A DNA stretch of 64,000 nucleotides, from positions 31,712-95,711 of the forward strand of contig NZ_LVHI01000013.1 of assembly GCF_001645385.1 (NCBI RefSeq). The letters run 5' to 3'. Numbering within the stretch: position 1 is the first letter of the stretch; every line of letters begins with the position of its first letter. The DNA is from Rhodococcoides kyotonense (GTDB lineage Bacteria; Actinomycetota; Actinomycetes; Mycobacteriales; Mycobacteriaceae). The notes below the pieces were generated by a model. The model did not search any database, was not told where the DNA came from, and saw only the letters and a list, made by a program, of their open reading frames with translations. The translations under genes and the position numbers were made by a program. Shown piece after piece: positions 60,135 through 64,000 of this stretch.

Positions 60135-60494
60135 CTAGTACCTCCAGCACCAGAATCCGCCGCCCCTACCGATTGTCATACCGGCATTCTTTCGTGGGCT
60201 CGCGGTGTAAGCCCTGGCAGCGCACACTGACACTGCTGTTTGGCAGACGCCGGCGATAGTAACCCATCCCGGCAAACCGATCTGGGCGCAGATGACGGTA
60301 GCGCCCCAGAAGCTCTTTGCTGCCTTTTCGGTTTCGTACTTATCCAGAAGGATGTCCACCTGAAACGACTGCGCACCTGGTCGCACTGTGGCAGCCCCCG
60401 CGGGAGATGCCATTCCTACCAGCAGAGAAGCGGAAACAACCACTGCCAACATGGCGGTGACAACCGCTGTCCTGAATCGACTCCGCATTTTCAT
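60135..60494 (-). CDS. Small secreted Cys-containing protein
   Basis: A 119-residue protein with AAGGAG 6 nt before the ATG at 60494. A clear signal peptide (basic start, then TAMLAVVVSASLLVGMASPAG) ends at about AGA-AT (residue 34-35). The mature part of about 85 residues has a hydrophobic centre (WGATVICAQIGLPGWVTIAG), four Cys and a C-terminal GRGGGFWCWRY. Size, export signal and amphiphilic mature region resemble bacteriocin-like or surface-active peptides. No immunity gene is recognised, unless it is the divergent anchored protein. The function is inferred and uncertain. Confidence 0.65.
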   Translation of the reverse strand: MKMRSRFRTAVVTAMLAVVVSASLLVGMASPAGAATVRPGAQSFQVDILLDKYETEKAAKSFWGATVICAQIGLPGWVTIAGVCQTAVSVCAARAYTASPRKNAGMTIGRGGGFWCWRY

Positions 60495-60700
60495 GGATTC
60501 TCCTTCGAGGTGCCGTGGACGCTCCAAATTAGACGCCGGGACGTTGATCCGGTATCGGCTAATCGGAGTAACGATTCGCGCGCACAATCTGGCGATGGCC
60601 TTCGGATCGATGCTGATTTCACTGGTCCAAGTGTTGCCCGCTGCAGAGAGCTGGGAGTCATTTCGTCCAACATCGACCAGCCGCATGGCACTCTGTGGCC

Positions 60701-61945
60701 ATGGGCGCTCTACCTTCGGACCGATCGCACTCGGCCAGGAAAAACACGCGGGGTTGGATAGTTGCGGCGTTTGTCGCTGTAGTCCTCGTTGTAGCCGTCG
60801 CGACCATTGCACTCGTGGTGCGATCCGATCGCGGCAATTCACTTGACCTGTCCAGCTTCCCGCGAACGCTGGACTGTGTGTCCGTGCCGCAGGAATACCC
60901 TGCTCCCGGAATAGTCGATGCGCAGGCACCGGACCCAGTGCTCGCGCAATCGGTTCGGATGGAACACCTCGACGCACAACGCATCGAGGTCGTCATCAGC
61001 TTCGCTGATACTCCGCCGCCCGCCCCCCGTCGTGTACCGATGCCTGGATATCCCGCAACACAGCTCTTCGACGAGGCCGGCAGCATGGACTTCACTGCTC
61101 TCATCTTCCCCGGCGGATTGGACGAGAGCAAAGACCCGGACAGGGACGACAACTACAACCTGTCGATTTCCCGGGGAGAGGATGCAGAGCCGAACTTCGT
61201 CGACGGTCAATGGACGGTCACCGGACGATCGGAATTCGCGGACGACACCCCGGCCGAGAGCATCACCATCCCAGTAGAGTCCGCAGATACGCTGGGCAAC
61301 ACCATTTCCTTCACCGTCGACCTCGCTGCGTACCCGCCACTCTCCGCGGGTTGGACACCGAACCCCGAGGTAATCGTCTACCCGCGTTCGTACAGCTACC
61401 CGACGGCCACCAACGGTGGCGGTCTCACGCAGTACCAGCGGCAGAATTGCACTACTGATGGCCCCCGGCCAGATAGCGTCGCCGGCTCCGACGCCGGGCC
61501 GACGGCGCAGGCTTCTCGGACGCCTACGCCGGACGCTCCGGCGCAGACCGACGATCTGTTCGCCGGCATTCCCGTCTCGCCGGGTGCGTGTGCCAGCACC
61601 GGGATCTGCCAATTGTCCAGTCCCAGCGGCGATTACTACTGCACGATTTCGCGGACTGGTGCATTCTGCTCACCACCACTGGGCGAACCTCTGTCGACCG
61701 ACACCGATGCTCGACTCATCAAAGTGGGGTCGGACGGCGAAACCGGCCTACTGCTCGATTCCGGCGGCAACTCGCACATGCAGGACCGAAACACCATGCG
61801 AGATACGAGGTTTGACTATGGCCAGACCATGACGGCGTACGGAATGACGTGCGCCTTCGACCCTGACACCGGTGGCGCTCGCTGTAGACACGACGTTTCT
61901 GGGCATGGATTCGACGTCAACACGAAAACCTACGGGTTCTTCTGA
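60701..61945 (+). CDS. Single-pass anchored exported protein
   Basis: A 414-residue protein with one N-terminal transmembrane helix (WIVAAFVAVVLVVAVATIAL), a large exported domain with PNPEVIVYPRSYSYPTATNG, a Thr/Ala/Pro linker (about 268-285), and a Cys-rich C-terminal domain (Cys in GACASTGICQLSS, DYYCTISRTGAFC, GMTCAFD and ARCRHD) that probably forms disulfides. ATG 60701 or GTG 60695 may be the start. It is divergent from the small secreted protein, with 206 bp between. No family is recognised; a surface role is inferred. Confidence 0.7.
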   Translation: MGALPSDRSHSARKNTRGWIVAAFVAVVLVVAVATIALVVRSDRGNSLDLSSFPRTLDCVSVPQEYPAPGIVDAQAPDPVLAQSVRMEHLDAQRIEVVISFADTPPPAPRRVPMPGYPATQLFDEAGSMDFTALIFPGGLDESKDPDRDDNYNLSISRGEDAEPNFVDGQWTVTGRSEFADDTPAESITIPVESADTLGNTISFTVDLAAYPPLSAGWTPNPEVIVYPRSYSYPTATNGGGLTQYQRQNCTTDGPRPDSVAGSDAGPTAQASRTPTPDAPAQTDDLFAGIPVSPGACASTGICQLSSPSGDYYCTISRTGAFCSPPLGEPLSTDTDARLIKVGSDGETGLLLDSGGNSHMQDRNTMRDTRFDYGQTMTAYGMTCAFDPDTGGARCRHDVSGHGFDVNTKTYGFF

Positions 61946-62084
61946 CAGCCCATGGAGCAGTCTGCCAAGCCCTCGACTCGAAGCGCTTAGAGGGTCGTGC
62001 GGATAGGTTCTCGTGACGAAAGGGCGGCATCGAGCCTTCGAGGCGTCGCTTCTCCTTACTCGGAACGAGACACAACCGCAGTGC

Positions 62085-64000
62085 TTACAAGCCCTGTTCG
62101 AGGTCATTGCTTCGATGTGGTTCTATCCCTGCATCGAGCGGTCCGTGCCCAACACCGCGGTCAGAATTCGCACCTGGCTTGACGGTCTTCGTCGGAGATA
62201 CCAGTGCGCGTGGACGTTGGTCGAGGTCCACCGGTGGTGTCCCAGCATTGCTCTTGCGGTCCGTGATTCCGGAGATGGCCGGAGCGTCAAGGCGTTGTGG
62301 AGCATTCGCCGCCGCCCGAGCACGGCGTTCAGCGTCTGCTTGCCGCCCACCGACCCACATTGTTCTGCTGCGACGATTGCGCTCCGAGACAGCGGAGTCG
62401 AACACGGTCGCGGCGGCCAGATCAGCGGAGCGCCGATCCGGATCGGTCGCGCGGTGAACGATCGCAGGCCATTCGCTGGTGTCGGCCTGGACTCGTCCGG
62501 CGGCGTCGTGGGCGGCGCGTTGAGTGTCTTGGACTTGGCGGGCGAGGCGCTCTTCTCGTAGACGTGCGTCGGCGGCTGCGGGTTTGAGGGTTTTGCGTTC
62601 GCGTCGCTTCGCGGCCGACAGCTGCTCGGTGAGCATCGTGTGTTCGCTGCGTGCAGCCTCGTATTGCGCGGTGACTCGGCGGAGTTCGGCTGCGAGTTCG
62701 CGGGCTGCTGCGATCGCTGCTGCTTGCTCGTCGAGTCGGGCGTACAGCTTCTCTGTGTCCGCGACGACGGTCGGTTCGGCGCGGCCTCGTCCGGCGCGGT
62801 CGACGAACGCGGCCAGCTCGGCATCCGGTACGAGCCGGATCGGGTCCTGTTCCATCTTCGCCAGCAGCGCGGCGTCGGCAGGCGAAAGCACCGGTCGCGG
62901 GACGGCGGCGGTCTCGGGGGCGTCTTCCACTACCAGCTCTGTCGGGGCCGGGGCTTCGTGCTCGAGGTGTTCCACTGTCTCGACTTCAGGTGCGTCGACG
63001 ACCTCGACGGAAGGCTGCACCCGCGTCGACGGGATCACAGTGTCGGTCACCGCTGCACGCATCGCGGCTTGTTCGGCCCGCCACAGCATCGCCTCGGTGC
63101 GGTCGACGTCGGCCTTGAGCTCGGCGAGAGTAGCGAGGTCGACGCTCTCGGCCGCCAGGCGTGCGGTGGTGACGTCGACGGCGGTGACCTCTCCTCCGTC
63201 GGCGGCGGTGACGCGCTCGTACTCGGCCGCTGCCTCCTGCGCGTGGGTGCGGGCGGCGGTAGCGGCGTCGTCGGCGAACCCGGCGCGCCAGATCTCCCAG
63301 TCGAGACCACGCGCAGCGAGCGCGCGGGCATCGTCGTCGTCCCCGGCCGCTGCCACGTCGGCGGCGACAGCGGGCCGGACGACGGTGTCGATCCGGTGCC
63401 AGAGCGATTCGGCCTCGAACTCGGTGTCCATCCAGTCCTGGCGGGCGTCGAGCATCGCGATCCGAGCGGGGCGTTGCCGGTCTGCTCGCTCCTGCAGCTC
63501 GTCGAGCATCGCGGCCGCGTTCAACAGTGTGGGGCTGGTGCCATCAGCGATCCGCGCGCGTAACGCCTGCTGTTCGGCCTTCGCGGCGTCGACATCCGCG
63601 GTGAGCAGTCGGACTCGTTCGTCGGCGGTGACCGTCGGGTACGGCAACACCAGAACTCTCGCGTGCTCGAGCATCGCCGCGTACGGATCGACCTCGCCGG
63701 CCTCGTCGCCGTCGGGCTCGACAACCTCGGGCTCGCTGTCGTAGCCGTCGTACTCCGGCGGTGGGGCGTCGTCGTACTCCATCGGCGCATCGAGTGCGTC
63801 GAGGGAGGCGAGGTAGTCGGCGTCACTGCCCAGAGGTATCGACGGTGTCGCTGCGTCGACTCCCGCAACGGTGGCGAAGGCCGGGAGGTTGTCCGGATCC
63901 GCGAACTCGGGAGGCAGCACGTCGGCAGCGGTGTCGCCGATCGTCTCGTCGAGTGGGGCGAGGGCTTCTTCGTCCTCTCCGGCAATCAACCTCGGTAGCG
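62085..64000 (-). CDS. C-terminal part of a long transfer protein, possibly the TraA-type relaxase
   Basis: An open frame of over 635 codons entering from beyond the window and ending at the TAA at 62085. There is no stop up to 64000, so the start lies outside. The visible part is acidic and Ala-rich, with extended helical or coiled-coil stretches (LYARLDEQAAAIAAARELAA; LREERLARQVQDTQRAAHDA) and a basic tail. Long regions of this kind end MobF relaxase-helicases of actinobacterial plasmids, and no other relaxase is in the window. No relaxase or helicase motif is visible here, so the identity is a guess from context. Confidence 0.5.
   Translation of the reverse strand, partial: LPRLIAGEDEEALAPLDETIGDTAADVLPPEFADPDNLPAFATVAGVDAATPSIPLGSDADYLASLDALDAPMEYDDAPPPEYDGYDSEPEVVEPDGDEAGEVDPYAAMLEHARVLVLPYPTVTADERVRLLTADVDAAKAEQQALRARIADGTSPTLLNAAAMLDELQERADRQRPARIAMLDARQDWMDTEFEAESLWHRIDTVVRPAVAADVAAAGDDDDARALAARGLDWEIWRAGFADDAATAARTHAQEAAAEYERVTAADGGEVTAVDVTTARLAAESVDLATLAELKADVDRTEAMLWRAEQAAMRAAVTDTVIPSTRVQPSVEVVDAPEVETVEHLEHEAPAPTELVVEDAPETAAVPRPVLSPADAALLAKMEQDPIRLVPDAELAAFVDRAGRGRAEPTVVADTEKLYARLDEQAAAIAAARELAAELRRVTAQYEAARSEHTMLTEQLSAAKRRERKTLKPAAADARLREERLARQVQDTQRAAHDAAGRVQADTSEWPAIVHRATDPDRRSADLAAATVFDSAVSERNRRSRTMWVGGRQADAERRARAAANAPQRLDAPAISGITDRKSNAGTPPVDLDQRPRALVSPTKTVKPGANSDRGVGHGPLDAGIEPHRSNDLEQGL

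Noticed and set aside
62085..63989. A complete 634-residue protein starting with TTG at 63989
   Set aside because: The frame remains open to the window edge with no ribosome-binding site at 63989, so the gene is more likely cut by the window end.
1..64000. tRNA, rRNA or known riboswitches
   Set aside because: I saw no cloverleaf with conserved T-loop sequence, no rRNA stretches and no recognisable riboswitch core on reading either strand by eye; a covariance-model search would be needed to exclude them.

Overview
The window looks like the larger part of a conjugative plasmid from a high-GC mycolate actinomycete, most like Rhodococcus or Gordonia. The signs are high G+C at third codon positions, frequent GTG starts, dense ATGA/GTGA gene overlaps, an actinobacterial type IV secretion gene set (SCO6880-like, VirB4, VirD4 and DUF4913 proteins), a plasmid Lsr2, and a ParA/ribbon-helix-helix partition pair beside a primase-like replication protein. 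Identifications rest on reading motifs by eye; no database search was run.

Layout. 1-3032: a CYP153-type alkane hydroxylase cluster (ferredoxin reductase fragment, P450, 2Fe-2S ferredoxin) with a divergent AraC-family regulator. 3168-9637: a leftward tniA-tniB-tniQ transposition module followed by a tyrosine recombinase and a degenerate recombinase-like partner. A Tn402/Tn5053-like terminal inverted repeat ends at 9637, right beside the partition locus, so the alkane genes may be transposon cargo. 9736-14108: parAB, a repeat-rich centromere-like region, a primase-type replication protein and a small ribbon-helix-helix protein. 14398-21143: a methyltransferase, an IS21-family element that splits a membrane-protein gene, and the XRE and ImmA/IrrE-type genes belonging with that gene.

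21144-22142 is a structured non-coding stretch with a 16-codon ORF and strong hairpins, at the head of the transfer operon (22143-39608). The operon encodes surface proteins, a cutinase, three small VirB2-like membrane proteins, VirB8-like and VirB6-like proteins, SCO6880-like and VirB4-like proteins, a three-domain peptidoglycan hydrolase and a type IA topoisomerase. 39678-41049 carries lsr2 and small genes. 41200-49043 is a compact defence island: an AbiF/AbiD-type HEPN protein, a PIN-GNAT protein with an ASCH partner, an Abi_C-domain protein and a type IIG-like restriction-modification enzyme. 49088-60006 returns to transfer functions: the VirD4 coupling protein, a DUF4913 protein and a ~2,000-residue methylase-helicase resembling plasmid/phage antirestriction proteins. 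60135-64000 holds a small secreted Cys-containing protein, an anchored surface protein and the C-terminal part of a long protein, possibly the relaxase, that runs off the window.

The most unusual points are the tni element that pairs tyrosine recombinases with a par-adjacent insertion; the structured leader with its tiny ORF before the transfer operon; the PIN-GNAT/ASCH pair in the defence island; and the methylase-helicase gene, which lacks an ordinary start codon and is preceded by an embedded gene flanked by two sliding-clamp-binding motifs.
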